Below, piece by piece: positions 9,499 through 21,399 of a DNA stretch of 64,000 nt (positions are counted from its first letter, which is position 1; each line of letters begins with the position of its first letter). Position numbers and translations under genes: made by a program. Origin of the DNA: Heterotrichella gracilis (lineage: Eukaryota > Sar > Xanthophyceae > Tribonematales > Xanthonemataceae); contig JAULBX010025098.1 of assembly GCA_032358255.1 (NCBI GenBank), positions 1-64,000 of the forward strand, written 5' to 3'. The notes below the pieces were generated by a model. That model did not search any database. It was not told where the DNA came from and was given only the letters and a program-made list of their open reading frames with translations.

Positions 9499-12400
9499 AT
9501 GGACGACTTTGAAAAGGCCATCCTGTTCAGCTTTGACCAGTCGGGAGCAGTCAGCCCACAGCTTAAACAGCAGGCCCAAACCTACATCGACGGGATCAAA
9601 CAGTCTCCCGATGCGTGGCGCCTGTGCATCGAGCGCTTCCCCCCCACCCAGTACGTGGAGGTCAAGTTTTGGTGCCTCCAGGCCCTCTTCGAGTTCACCG
9701 CCACCCGCTACGCATCCCTGGACGCATCCCAGCGGCTCAGCCTCAAGCAGACCCTCCTGGCGTGGGTGCGCGGGGTGGGGACCGGCACAATCCCCGACCT
9801 GGCCTCATTTTTAAGGAACAAGCTGGCCCAAATCCTGGTGTCAGTCATGCAGCAGGAGTACCCAGAGCAGTGGCCAACCTTTTTCCAGGACCTGCTGGCC
9901 ACGTTGAGTGCGGGCCCCGCCGCGATCGACATGTTCAACCGCATCATGGCGTCTGTGGACGAGGATGTGATCAGTTTGGATGTGCCACGCACGGAGGAGG
10001 GGTCCAAGCTGAGCATGCACGTCAAGGTGGGGTGTAGATTTTTAAGGTTTAGGGTTTAGGGTTTAGAGTTTAGGGTTTTCAAGCTGGGTTTGCATGCCAA
10101 GGGTTTAGGGTTGAACACTGGCTTGCATGTCAAGTTGGGGGATCAGTGTGCACATGCATTTAACACACGTAGTGGGTGTGTAGGGTTGCCAGGGGTTTGC
10201 GATTGCATGCCCTACCATTTGGGCCGGCGTGTGCGTGCAGGTGTGCTTGAAGGTGCGTGCATATGACGGCCGCCGGTTAGTCAGTTGATTGCATCACTTC
10301 GGCGTGTAACTGCATCAGCATTTAACATATATAGTTGGTTCATTGGTTGGGTTATGCATGCATTCCAGCAATGCAGTCGCATGAGTGGTCGCCCTCAGCA
10401 TGTGCGGTACCACGGCATACATGCCTCTGCCCATGTAGGCTCCATGACATGCCACGTGCATTGTGCGGTGATGGCCATATCATGTCTGGTGTAACGAGTT
10501 AAGATCAGTGTGCATTTTGAGGGCCGCACCACCACCAATGCATGCCCATGCCCACACCCACATCCGGTTCTTTCCTAAGATAACCCAGCACACATGCGCA
10601 CATGACCCCACGCGCACATGCGGATCTTCCGCCCACTACCCACAACCAGGATATATGCAGATATGCGCAACCGCCGCCCACCGCTGCCCCTCACTTCTCA
10701 CCCCACCACCCACCCCCAGGACACCATGCGTGAGGGCGCCATCCGCGACATCGCCGAAACCTGGTACAACCTGGTCGCCGCCACCCGCGACACCCAACCC
10801 GAGCTGGCGGCCGACGTTCTCGCCACCGCGCAGCGCTACATCCCCTGGATCGACATCGGGCTGATGGCCAATGACGATTTCATCCCCTTGCTGTTTGCGC
10901 TCTTTTCCTCCCCTTCCGCCCCCCTGAAGGCGGCGGCTGCCGATGTGGTGACTGAGATTGTGGGCAAGCGGATGGAGGCCAGTCCCAAGCTGGCGCTGCT
11001 GCAGCAGCTGGGGATTGTGCCTGTGTGCGCGCAGTGGCAGGCGGGCCTGCCTGCGGGGGCGGAGGAGGAGGAGCTGCGGTTGAAATACGCAAAGATGCTG
11101 GCCACCATTGCAGGTGGGGCGGGTGAAGTGGGGTGGATTCCAATTGCATAACCCTTGTGTGCAAACTTGAGGCAAAGCCCCGATGCACGAGAATGCTCTG
11201 CACCTATCCTCTGCACCCATTCATCCACTTGGAATTCAAGTAAACCTGCATCCTGGTCTCAAGACACTTGCCAACCACAGCAGAACCACCTTAAAATACC
11301 AATCTTAACCACAAACACCCCTCCCCACCCCAGGCGAGCTGCTTGACAGCCTTAAGAAGGTTGAGAACAACCTGGTGAGCCTGGCTGCTGTGGGCATAGA
11401 CATCGACGACGAGGCGGCGCGTGAGGCGGGGGGCGCGGTGGCGGGTGCTGGTCAGCTGCTGGCTATGCTGTTCCCTGCGCTGCTATCGGTGCTGCGCGAA
11501 CAGGACGAGGAGGTTTGTGTGGGGTGGGGGAAATGCTATACAGTGGGTGGTGCGCGGAGGCTATTCAGTAAAGGGTGGGAGGGTGTGGACGCCATTTTGC
11601 GCTCAACTGTTTTGATTGCACTGGCCAGTTGGTGCGCCATGGATTCACATACATGCACTCTTTCACTCACGAGGAGGTGGGTGAGTTGGGGGGTAGGATG
11701 TAGCTTGGTGAAGGTCATCTGCCCCTTAAAAGCGATGGTCGTGGTGGTGGTGGTTCTTGGCTTCAGCCCAGATTATGCATGATTTACACTGGTCATGGTG
11801 TCATGCGACATCCATGCATGGATGATGCATCCCATGGGGTAACGCCCCCTTCGCATCGCCTGCCGCACGCATGGTGCCCACATTTCCACCGCTCACATCT
11901 ACCGCCTCCCCCCCTCCCCAGGTTTGCATGGTTGTGGTCTCCTTCCTGCTGGCTTACGTTGCGCGACTCAAACGCCTGCCTGCCCTGTCACCCGACCACC
12001 TGGCACAGCTGGGGGCAGTCATGCAGTCACTCACGCAGTGCGCAAAGGTGGGGAACCTTACACCCTTAAGTTGAAACCTAAAACCCTGGGCCTGATGCCT
12101 TGCGAAGCTGTTACGGCCATGCTGTCGCTCATGCAGAGCGCAAAGGTGTGGAATCTTGCGCCCTGAGCGTTGAACCCTATGCTGCGTGTCGAAGAACCCT
12201 ACAAAATTCTTACAAGACCCATACCACATCACTTCCCATGCAGCTCCTCTCTACCGTGTGATCCCTGCAAAATGATGCAATATTCTACCCAAAACCCTCA
12301 AGAAACCTTACAAACGCTCTGTCAGGCATGTGCAAATTCCGCATAATCATCACCCCCGCAGTTCCCCACCGGCGGCGCCTGCGAGCCCCCCACCGACCCC

Positions 12401-15400
12401 TCCTCCCCCGCCGACCAGCTGTCGTGCCGCGAGGAGGAGGAGGGTGTGGCTGAGCGCAGGCAGGAGCTGTGGACCCTGCTGCGAAACATGGCAAAGGTGG
12501 CGCCGGCGCAGGCGTACGCGTTTGTGGGGGCGCTGCTGCAGCAGGTGGTTTCCAATGCTGCCTCCCCCTGGCAGGACGTTGAGGTTGCTGTGACGGCACT
12601 GTACCAGCTAGGGGAGGGGGCGTCAGAGGAGGCCACCAAGCCTGGAACGGGCACGCTGGCACAGCTGGCGGCAGGTGGGAAACCCTAGGGTTTGGGGAGT
12701 GGGGGTAGGGTTTGGGGTGAGTATTTTGGGGAGAGGCATTGGGTTGGAGAGTATCGCTGGGTGCTGCAACAGGGCTGGGAAAATTCAGGGTGTGAGGAAG
12801 GAGCGTAGGGTTGACAGGGATAAGCAGGCTGGCGTAACTGGCAGCAAGAGGGGAATTACTTGCTTTTTGGAGAGGGTTTGGGTTCTGCAGAGGGGTGGTT
12901 GAACGTGACCTGGGGTTCCCACAGCATGCTCCAAAACCTACCCTGATCACCACGTCTCGCACATCCCAACCCCCCATGCTGCATGGTTCTCAAGGCCGGT
13001 GTTCTAAGTGCATCATGTCATTAGCATGGGAGTCCCATTCTTATCCCCACCCCCCACCCCTCCCGCAGCCCTGATGCAGGCCTCGGTGCCAGCCGCCAAC
13101 CACCGACTGGTGGCCCTGGCAGTGCTGGAGACCCTCAACCGATACAGCCGCGTGGCCCAAGAAGACCCTAACCACATCCCTAATGTGCTGGCGGCTTTCC
13201 TGGACGAGCGGGGGATCGGGCACCCATCCCCAGGGGTTTCCCGAAGGGCCTGCTACCTGTTTTGTCGGCTGGTCAAGGTCCTGCGGCAGAACCTGAAACC
13301 CTACATACCCTCCATCCTCCAGCGCCTGGAGGCGCAGCTGAGCGCCATTGCTGCCAACCCGTTGGTGGAGGCGCCAGGGGGGAGCAAGGTGGTGGGGGGG
13401 ACGGGGAGGGCGCCGCCGCCTGGGACAGCGACTGTGGATGACAGGTGGGGTGCAGCAGGGGGGTGGGGAAATGGGGGGAGGGGGAGGGGGTGTACCAGTA
13501 CATTGATGATGATGCAAGGAGTGGGGAAGGGAGGCACGATACTTGCAAAAATGCACAATATGTAATGAAACCACTTGTAGTGCCATGCATGCTGTGGGTG
13601 GGCTGCATTCACCAACGGTGGCCACACACGCGTGCATCACCCTGTTTTAAAAGCTGATCCAGCCTCATCACATACCCTACCACCCCCACATGATGGCCTG
13701 GCGTCCACCACACCCCCCTCCCAACCCTCCACAGGCTGTACGCATTTGAAGCAGTTGGCCTGCTGGTGGGACAAGACGACCTGCCTGCGGACGAGCAGCG
13801 TGGCTACGTGTCAGCCCTGCTCCAGCCCCTGATGAGCGAGGTGGAGGTGGCGGCAGGCATGGCGGCGGCGCAGGCGGGGGCCGGGGGCGGGGGCGGAGGG
13901 GTGGGTGCGGTCCCTCCCGCGGCGCTGGTTGCGCAGGCGATTGATGCCATTACCAGGCTCAGCAAGGGGTTCAGCCTCAGCCTGTGCACGCGGTGCGTGG
14001 GAAACCCTTAAAATATGAGACCGTGAAAGCGCGCATGGGAATGTTTTGAGCCTTGCCGTGTGCACGCAACGAATGCATAACCCTAATGGCAAACCTTGGG
14101 ACGGGTGATGAGATGCGGTCCCTCCCACCCACCCCAAGTATCCTGCCCCTTGCAGGGTGCGCCTCAAGATTGGCAGCCTGCTGCTCCCTGCCATGCCTGT
14201 GGTGCTGTTGTGCCCTTGGGGACAAACATTTAAACCTTAATATGTAAACCTGCATGGAGCGTTCAGAGATTGGCGGCCTGCTGCTCACTGCCCTCGCCAG
14301 TGGTGCCGGGACGCAAAATTTCAGCCTAAAGGGTATCCTCTAAACATTGCAGGGTGCGCCCCGAGATCGGCGGCCTGCTTTTGACTGCCATACCTGTGGT
14401 GCTGCGGGTGCCGTAAGAGTAAAACCCTAAACCCTGCAGGGTACGCCCCGAGATCGGCGGCCTGCTCCTCACCGCAATACCTGTAGTGCTGCGGGTGCTG
14501 CAATGAACCAACCCTAAACCCTGTTCTCGAAACCCTGCAGGGTGCGCCCCGAGATCGGCGGCCTCCTCCTCACTGCCATGCCCGTGGTGCTGCGTGTGCC
14601 CCAGTTGCTGCCTGCACACAAGGCGCTGAGGGGGCGCTTCCTGACCTACCTACACAGGATGGTGGAGTGCGTGGGCCAAGGGGTGCTGCCGCTGCTGCCG
14701 CAGGTGGGGGTGGGGGTTTTTGGGATTGACATAGGTTGTGGGGGGCTGCTGCTACTGCTGGGGGTTGCATAGGCCATGGCTGCATCATGTGATCAGAATA
14801 TCCCAGTAGTTGGTTTTTACTGGTAAGCCCCTTGCCGCACTCTTATTGTTATACTTAGAGATGGGTTGCATTGACCTTATTGGGATGGCTGATTGCGATA
14901 GCCCTTGGCCTCTCACAATGCACTCACCCGACCCCATTCCTCTCCCGCAGGCTCTTGATTCCCTGATGCCCCCCGGGGCTGACGTGGCTGACATGTGTGA
15001 CGTGGCAGCCCTGCTTAACCAGCTGATGGTGCGCTTCAAGGGGGAGCTGCAGCCGCTCATCAAGGTGGGAGGGGAGGGAGGAAGGGGTGGGGGTGTGATT
15101 GCGACAGGGGGATTGTTTTGTGTTTTTAGTCGTAATTTTTGTGGAGCCTTGTACAGATCCCCGGATGGTGGAACAGAACAGGGTTCCTTTCCAAACCCCA
15201 CTGGCCCTGCCCAGTCCCTAAAGATGCAGCAGCATTTCCCCCAATTCTAGAACACCCGTATCGACCCTGACCCCCTCATCTGCAGGAGGTCCTCCCCGTT
15301 GTGATCACCAAGGTGCACGCGCTACTACCCCCTGACTGGGACTGGTCGGGGGCGGAGGCGCAACCGGGGCAAGCCAGCCCGGGGGCGGCTGCATCGGCCA

Positions 15401-17553
15401 GCGGGGCACAGCGCGCGCCAGGTACGCAACCCTAAACCGTAGGCCTTAAACCCTAAATCATACTCTGCACAGCCAGCATCGGTGCATCAGATAGATCGTG
15501 ACTCTTGTAGCAATACCACTGTTCGGCACAATGCTCGGGAGGCAGCAAGCCGTAACCCTACACAGCTCAACGCGCGCCAGAAACAGACACTTAAAATGCT
15601 GTACATCATGCGATGTATGCAATTCGCCGAGGCCCCTCGCCCGTACCGTGCACTGAGGTGGAAGGGAAGGGTGGCAATGAGTATATTAAACATTAGCGAA
15701 ATAAATGGGGGAGTTAGGAAAACACTCAAAGAAACGTGTATTCACCGTTTAGTGTCACCCCTTGCAGGCAGCCTTGAGGAGGCGCGGGAAAAGAACGAGC
15801 TGCAGCGCGCATACTACTCCCTGCTTCACTCCCTGGCGCACAACGGCCTGGTGCCGGCGCTGGCCCAGCTGCAGCCCGCTACACTGGATGCAGCGATGAC
15901 AGCGCTCATCAAGGTGGGAAGTTGTCGATTTCACCTTATATTCAAAATCAAGTGAAATTTTTTATTGTATTTTCAGCATTTTATGTTAATGGAGTAGCAC
16001 AGAGTAGATTTAGGAATTGAAATGGCTGTATGTTTGGACTTGAGAGATAGTTGTCGTTTGGGGATCGTACAACAATGTTTCTGGTCCCAAGGGCTTTTCC
16101 ACGCTCCAAATATGCCTGGGCTCCCTACCCCTCAACGCGCCACCCCTCACCACCCACCACCACCCACCTCTGTAGGGCGCCGGGGGTCACGTGGACGCGG
16201 GCGTGCGCAAGACGTGCATGCAGGTGTTTGCGCGCCTCATTGCCGAGTGGCTGTCTCCCCCCGAGGCCCTCCCTGGGTTCAAGGTGTACGCGGTGCAGAG
16301 CTTTGGGGGCGGCGCGTGCCTTGAGGGGCTGGTGCAGGTGGGGGTTTGCTGTAAAGGATTGAATATTGACTTGTACCATTTGAATTATGTTGTGATTTGA
16401 ATACAATTTAACAAATATAATTTTTACTTTTTGGGGCTGGCATCAGGCCATTTTTTTTTTGGTTCACTATGAGTGTATAAGGGTGCATCAGGGCACCTGA
16501 TGAGTGCTCGCCTCATGCCTGCTCTGGCATACAGCCAATTTGCTGCAGCACCTCCACCTCCCATACCTCCCATCATGACATCATCACTGTTCTGTCTATT
16601 TGACATGCAATCTAGTCTTAAATGCTCTTTCCGCCCACTTGCAGTGTGGCCTTGACGTGCGCGACGCTTCAAATTTCGTCTCCACCCCACCCCCACTAAT
16701 CACCATTCTGCCTATTCGACATGTATTATGCTGTGTCTTAGTTGTTATTCCCTTATTTGCAGTGTGGCTTGGACGTGCGTGACGCCGGCACCATGGCCCT
16801 GCTGGGCGAGCAGGCTGCTGCCCTGAAGCTTCTGTACCAGCACACAGGCGAGGAGCTGACTGGACACCTGGTCACCCAGGTGCTGCCGCGGCTGGGCTGG
16901 CCGGTGCAGCTGCAGGTACATACCAGTGGCGTTTAGGAAGTATATGGTGTTATTATTTAGCAGTGAAAAATATGTGACTAGGGCAAAATCATTTCCGTGC
17001 CACATTCAGTATTTTACTAGCCCCTTGATGACACCAGTAGAAGTTGCCAAATTTGTTTAGTCCCTGGTCACCCAGATGCGGAGGCGACTGGGCTGGCCTG
17101 TGCAGCTGTATGTAACTACCAGTGGCGTCTAGGGAAATGATGGCTACATTTAGCAGGATTAAAATATGCCAATCCTTGAATACGTGCCCAGGCTTGGCTG
17201 ATCAAAGCGGCTGCAGGTGTGCGTGGCGGGGTCATATCGTCGTCACCAGGAAGTGGAATGACGTATAGTGTCGCCATGGTGTTTGTTGTATAGATGGTGA
17301 CTACGGGTGCTTTACAGGCTGTGGATAGTAGCCATGCGCCATGCGCTCCTGCCCTTCAAACGCCGCCGCACATGCAAACCCCATCTTAGGGTGTAGGGTT
17401 TTGGGGCCCTTTCTGAGTGCCAGTTGTGGTGTGTGTGTGTGTGTGCAGGAGCAGGTGGTGTTCCAGCTGAGGAGTGGGGACAGCAAGGGGCTGAGGGATG
17501 CGCTCAAGGCGGTGGTGCAGCAAGGGGGGAACGGGGGGTTGGGGCGGCGGTAG
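9499..17553 (+). CDS. XPOT: Exportin-T, tRNA nuclear exporter (XPOT/PAUSED)
   Basis: Karyopherin-beta that carries mature tRNA out of the nucleus with RanGTP. Fourteen exons: 9499-10026, 10720-11113, 11334-11512, 11922-12047, 12362-12674, 13069-13444, 13735-13992, 14541-14703, 14951-15064, 15286-15421, 15768-15913, 16176-16337, 16763-16915, 17449-17553. They sum to 3153 nt, in frame, 1050 aa, against roughly 990 aa for Arabidopsis PAUSED. It starts MDDFEKAILFSFDQSG as PAUSED does. Other shared blocks are FWCLQALFEF, NKLAQIL, WIDIGLMANDDFIPLLFALF, HIPNVLAAFLDERGI, LHRMVECVGQGVLPLLPQ and AGVRKTCMQVFARLI. The extra length is mainly low-complexity Gly/Ala loops in exons 7 and 10. The C-terminus has a Gly-rich tail. 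Introns carry partial copies of exons 4, 8 and 13. Identification is firm. Confidence 0.95.
10045..10076. repeat. Interstitial TTTAGGG telomere-like array
   Basis: About four degenerate TTTAGGG units lie 20 bp inside exportin-T intron 1. Similar short runs occur inside many introns of the window (see 15428-15458 and 38506-38560) and between genes (23851-23873, 41907-41944). Confidence 0.8.
12100..12155 (+). repeat. Partial copy of the exportin-T exon 4 3' end
   Basis: The last codons of exon 4 (VMQSLTQCAK plus donor, ending 12047) recur as MLSLMQSAK plus gtgtgg about 100 bp downstream. The intron start (aaccttacacccttaagttgaa) is also echoed after the copy. Confidence 0.75.
14146..14510 (+). 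repeat. Four tandem partial copies of exportin-T exon 8
   Basis: Copies start near 14150, 14250, 14352 and 14438, about 95 bp apart, just ahead of the functional exon at 14541. Each encodes a version of VRPEIGGLLLTAMPVVLRV. Three keep a cag acceptor; the second has lost it. The two nearest the real exon are almost identical to it at DNA level, and the first two are more decayed. None continues into the second half of the exon, and each copy runs into sequence resembling the start of the preceding intron. The real exon is the one that continues to LHRMVECVGQG. Confidence 0.92.
16630..17145 (+). repeat. Partial copies flanking exportin-T exon 13 on both sides
   Basis: Upstream, about 16635-16668, the acceptor and first codons recur (CGLDVRDA). 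Downstream, about 17055-17140, the exon end and the start of the next intron recur (SLVTQMRRRLGWPVQL, then an intron stretch matching accagtggcgt). The functional exon is 16763-16915. The arrangement matches that around exon 7 of the DDT/PHD gene. Confidence 0.85.
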
Positions 17554-18478
17554 CGCAGGTGCCGGCGCCGCACCACGCGCTAGGGTTTTTTCCAAGGGTG
17601 CTACCCTGGGTGCTCCTGTGTGTGGTGCGGTGGTCGCGGGTGGGCTGCCGCGTTGTGAGAAGCTGGGAACCGGGGTGGGGGAGAGTTTTGAGTGCCTTGA
17701 GAGGGCGTTTGGAGAATGGACATGCAGGTGTATATATCAGGCAGGCGGCATTGCAGTTGTAGTTGTTTTAGGCTCTATCACCAGTGATAGTGATAGTGAA
17801 ACTCATTTCACACAGCAGCAGTACAATTCAACCCAAAATTGCCATCTGCAAGCGCAGTGCAGTTCAGAAAGAATAGTTGGTAGGTGTATCCTGACTTGTC
17901 CTTGTGAGTGTTATTGTAGAGTGGTCTTGAGTTTTGCTGTATGGGTGCTGAGGGTAACAAGGCATCTGTAGCACTAGTTGCAAACGTTGTTATGCTCCTC
18001 GCTATATGAATGTGGGGCCCAGTTCAGTCGCCCGAGGCAGCTTGATTCGCTATCTCTTTTATACAGTTAAATTAGCACGACCTTGTCACAAGCACAAACT
18101 TGTTTAAAGTTCTGCATTCCACCGGCTTGTTTACTGATAGGCTGGCAGGCAGAAGGCCACTACTGGGGTGAGCCATCTCCTTCAGGGCCACAGGGAAACA
18201 TATTATACATAACGAGAGAAGGCAGCATGCTACAGCGGTTATTATATGCCATTCATCATTGCTGTTGTTGAGGCTACAAGCCATCAAACATTGTTTTAGG
18301 TTGAGTTTTCCTTGTTGATTCACAAACACTGCACTTTGACACCCTCACACAGAGCAAACGGCGTTCCAGGCACCCCTCCAGTGCGTCACCCCCTTGTACG
18401 CACAACCCTCTGAGAAAACTTCACGTTGTACAACGCATCGAAGGACCTTCCCACAGGTTTCGCAGTGTGGTGCACCTG
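17554..18478. other. Exportin-T 3' flank and MORN gene 5' flank
   Basis: No reading frame here was convincing as a gene. A gt/tgtg microsatellite ends in the last exportin acceptor just before this stretch, and a short gatagt repeat lies near 17777. An upstream exon of the MORN gene could lie here but was not found. Confidence 0.4.
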
Positions 18479-20200
18479 ATGAGTACGGCAGGCAAGCTGA
18501 AATGGGAGTTGTCGGGCAAGGGGCCGGTGGCCATGGATCTGACTGGCGTGCAGCAGTTGGCGGTGGAGTCTGGGTTCACTTTCGAGGGCATGGAGCACGA
18601 CATCACTGCGCCTCTGCACAAGCGGGCGAACCTGCAAGGTACAGGAACCAAGTCTACCGGTGAAACCATGGGACCCCGCATCTCTCACATGCCACGCGCC
18701 TTTATGCATGCATTACCAGGCTAAAACGTCGTGAACCCAACCCACAAGTTTCGACGCCTTGCAGCTATGTTTGACCACTTTGGTGTGACTTCCTTGACTG
18801 CCTTCAAGATGAAGTTCTACTACAACGCTCTGTCGCCAAACGCCAAGACCCAACCAGCAGGTGCACCCCCAATGCCCAGTAAACTGACTCTGCAACCCGT
18901 TGCTGGACAAGGACCGTGATCTTAAACTTGGCACAATTTAATACACTGGACTTTGCTCTGGTTGGTTGTATGCATGGGCTGGCTTGCCTCTAGTTAACTG
19001 ACCAGCTGAACGTGGGTGCAGCTACCAGCACCAGCAGAACTGGGTGGGTACGGGTGAAGATTGGGGCGGAGCAGTTCTGTGGAGAGTTCCGGGAAAGCCA
19101 AAAGCACGGGATTGGCAGGCTGGTCTACCAGGTAACCATCTGCCTGTTTTAATTCCCGTCTTGTACTCTGTGCTGCCAGAAACCCAAGTCCTGTTCAAGG
19201 AGTGCCTTTTGATCCTTGGCCCTTTGTTCCCCAGGCCAACAAGCACAGGGCAACGTATGAAGGCCAGTTTTCCTACAACAAGAGGAGTGGGTATGGGGTT
19301 GTTTCCAACCAGAAGGGAGAGAGGTTTGAGGGCTTCTTCAAGGATGACATTATGTGGGGTCCAGGTGCGCAGCAAAGCGCTCTTTCAGGAATGTGAAGCA
19401 TGCATATAAAAGTGCATTGCACATAGCGATGTGAAGCTCCATCATAAAAATGCCTCTAAGGGCAAAGAAATCAGTAAATTCTTTGCAGCAGGTATCAGTC
19501 CCTAAACCTAGAACCCTAAATTCTGCTGGGCGGGTGCACCATCCAGCTTTACCACAGACCCTAATCGTCCCTAAAGTAACCCGCACTGACAGAACCAAGC
19601 TGGCGCGCCATCACTTCACCACCTTCATTGTACAGGCGTGTACCACTATGCATCGGGACCAAAGGACCAGCAGAGTGCCGCCTGGCGGGTGAAGTACGAG
19701 GGCATGTTCAATGGGTGCCCTCGGGGGCATGGGGTGTTCACATGGAGCAATGGCGTGCAGGCAAGTTTGAGGGATTTTGAAGGTTTTGCAGCACGCTGTT
19801 ATGCTATGTTCTAGATTTTTCAACTTGTAAAGGCACTCCTGGCACTACACAGGCTGTACAGTGCACGTGCCCATGCTAATGCTTGCTTGGCACTTCTCAC
19901 AATGTAACTTACTCTTGAAGACGTGCACCCAACCAGGCCTTTTTCGATGATGGTGACTTGAAATTTTGTCACCAACTGCATTCTTTCCCCTTGCAGGAGT
20001 TTGGGGAGTTTGTGGGAGAGGAGCAGGTGCGGGCATGCGAGGCAGAGGATTGCGAAGGCGCCATCTTAGTGGCAAACGAGAATGCGGACAAGGCTAGGAA
20101 ATGGCAGCTGGATGTGATTGAAGCACTGGAGCAGCATGGGGATGAAACCTTTGGATATGCACAGCAGTCTGTGTTGCAACTTGAAGCTACCAGCTTTTAA
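18479..20200 (+). CDS. MORN-repeat protein
   Basis: MORN repeats are short beta-hairpins found in membrane-linked scaffolds and phosphoinositide kinases. Six exons: 18479-18638, 18765-18860, 19022-19131, 19235-19364, 19636-19760, 19997-20200, in frame, 274 aa. At least three MORN units are visible: FCGEFRESQKHGIGRLVY, YEGQFSYNKRSGYGVV followed by FEGFFKDDIMWGPG, and YEGMFNGCPRGHGVFTWSNG. The last exon is a charged helical tail. Intron 5 uses a GC donor (GTGCAG|GCAAGT). I chose the first in-frame ATG in the first exon; that exon is open upstream to a cag acceptor at 18465, so a further 5' exon is possible. No catalytic domain is visible. Specific role unknown. Confidence 0.75.
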
Positions 20201-21399
20201 TCTTCCTCCTAACTAGAAAATTCAAAAGCATACTAGCATAGCAGCATACAAGCGAATGCTATTGATTGGAGTTGCTAGAATTCCTTCAAAACATTTCTGC
20301 AGGGTGTCGCACCGGGTGCAATCGTGGATCCTTACAGAGGCCTTATGTCACACCCATTTCAATGGGTCACATGTGCAGCACTTAATAAGTGATAGTACCC
20401 TGTCGGGGTATGGGACTTGGTGGGCTGGCATACCTGTAGTGTTGTGGCACAGCACAAGTCTGACTGATGCACAGTGAAGCTGTCACAGATTTACTAGCAA
20501 TGGTGCGTTGCAGTAAAATGATTGATTTAGGTATTGCTCACTTCATCATCAAATATTGTTAGATATATATAACATTATTTCTGCTCCCATTTGGCGCATG
20601 CACCCCCGGCAGGTAGTACAACAGACCTGGCAAGGTGCAACGCCCTGCACAATGCATTGACCGGTGCGCCAAGTGTGTAACAAATGCCCATAGTGAGCAA
20701 TGTGGTGTTCAACATGATGATCATGCACGTGGCCATGGTGTTTTTGCACATGCCATCTGCAATCCATGCTGCAGTGTTATTGCCCAGTCCTTTTAGGGTA
20801 ACTGACGCAGCAGAACCCTTGTAGCTTCCCTACATGGCCCAGAATTGCCCTGCCGGATGTTTGAAACCCATTAAAGTGCCGCACAATGCATCCTCGGGAT
20901 ATGATAGGGCATCAATACCTGCCTGTCCGCTTAGCATACTTAGCATGATATGATCAGCTGAGTGTACCCCTGTGTACTGCTGTGGCAAAGTATACTGTGA
21001 ACTATCGCATATTACAAGTTCAAATCACGTATCCCCGTGCAGTGCCCTGTGTAGTCAATACTATGCAACATGATATTTCGCAGCTCTGATAATTGGCCTG
21101 ATGGAAGCTGTCAAGTCTGGGCCACGCAGCATGCAATCATGTGCGCAAACAAAAACCTATTCAACATGAGTCTGCAGGCACCATGGAGCTCAGCGCACTG
21201 CTGCAGTGGAGGATCACGGCTGGAAATCAGGGTGGGTTTTTATTGTGGGGTTTAGGGTTTATTGTGCACACTGCCCCACATGGCTTGCAAGCAATTGCCC
21301 ACAGTCCATCATATAGTTGGTCTGCTTCGGCAGAGTTCAAGGCATCACTATGAAAACTGACAAAGCCTTCAGGAGCCATCCACATGTTGCGCCACAAGC
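20201..21399. other. Region between convergent genes; no gene seen
   Basis: AT-richer sequence between the MORN stop and the stop of the membrane-protein gene. It should hold both 3' UTRs. A short block (gcacagtgaagctgtcacag, near 20468) has a relative near 25600. Nothing else is recognisable. Confidence 0.4.

Noticed and set aside
8781-9512. 243-codon plus-strand open frame ending at exportin-T
   Set aside because: Lies in the intergenic region and overlaps the start of exportin-T in another frame; low-complexity Pro/His composition.
10260-10400. Possible further LINE tail (ggttagtcagttgattgca and gcattccagcaatgcagtcg on the plus strand)
   Set aside because: Resembles the LINE 3' end on the minus strand but the core match is only about 20 bases and interrupted.
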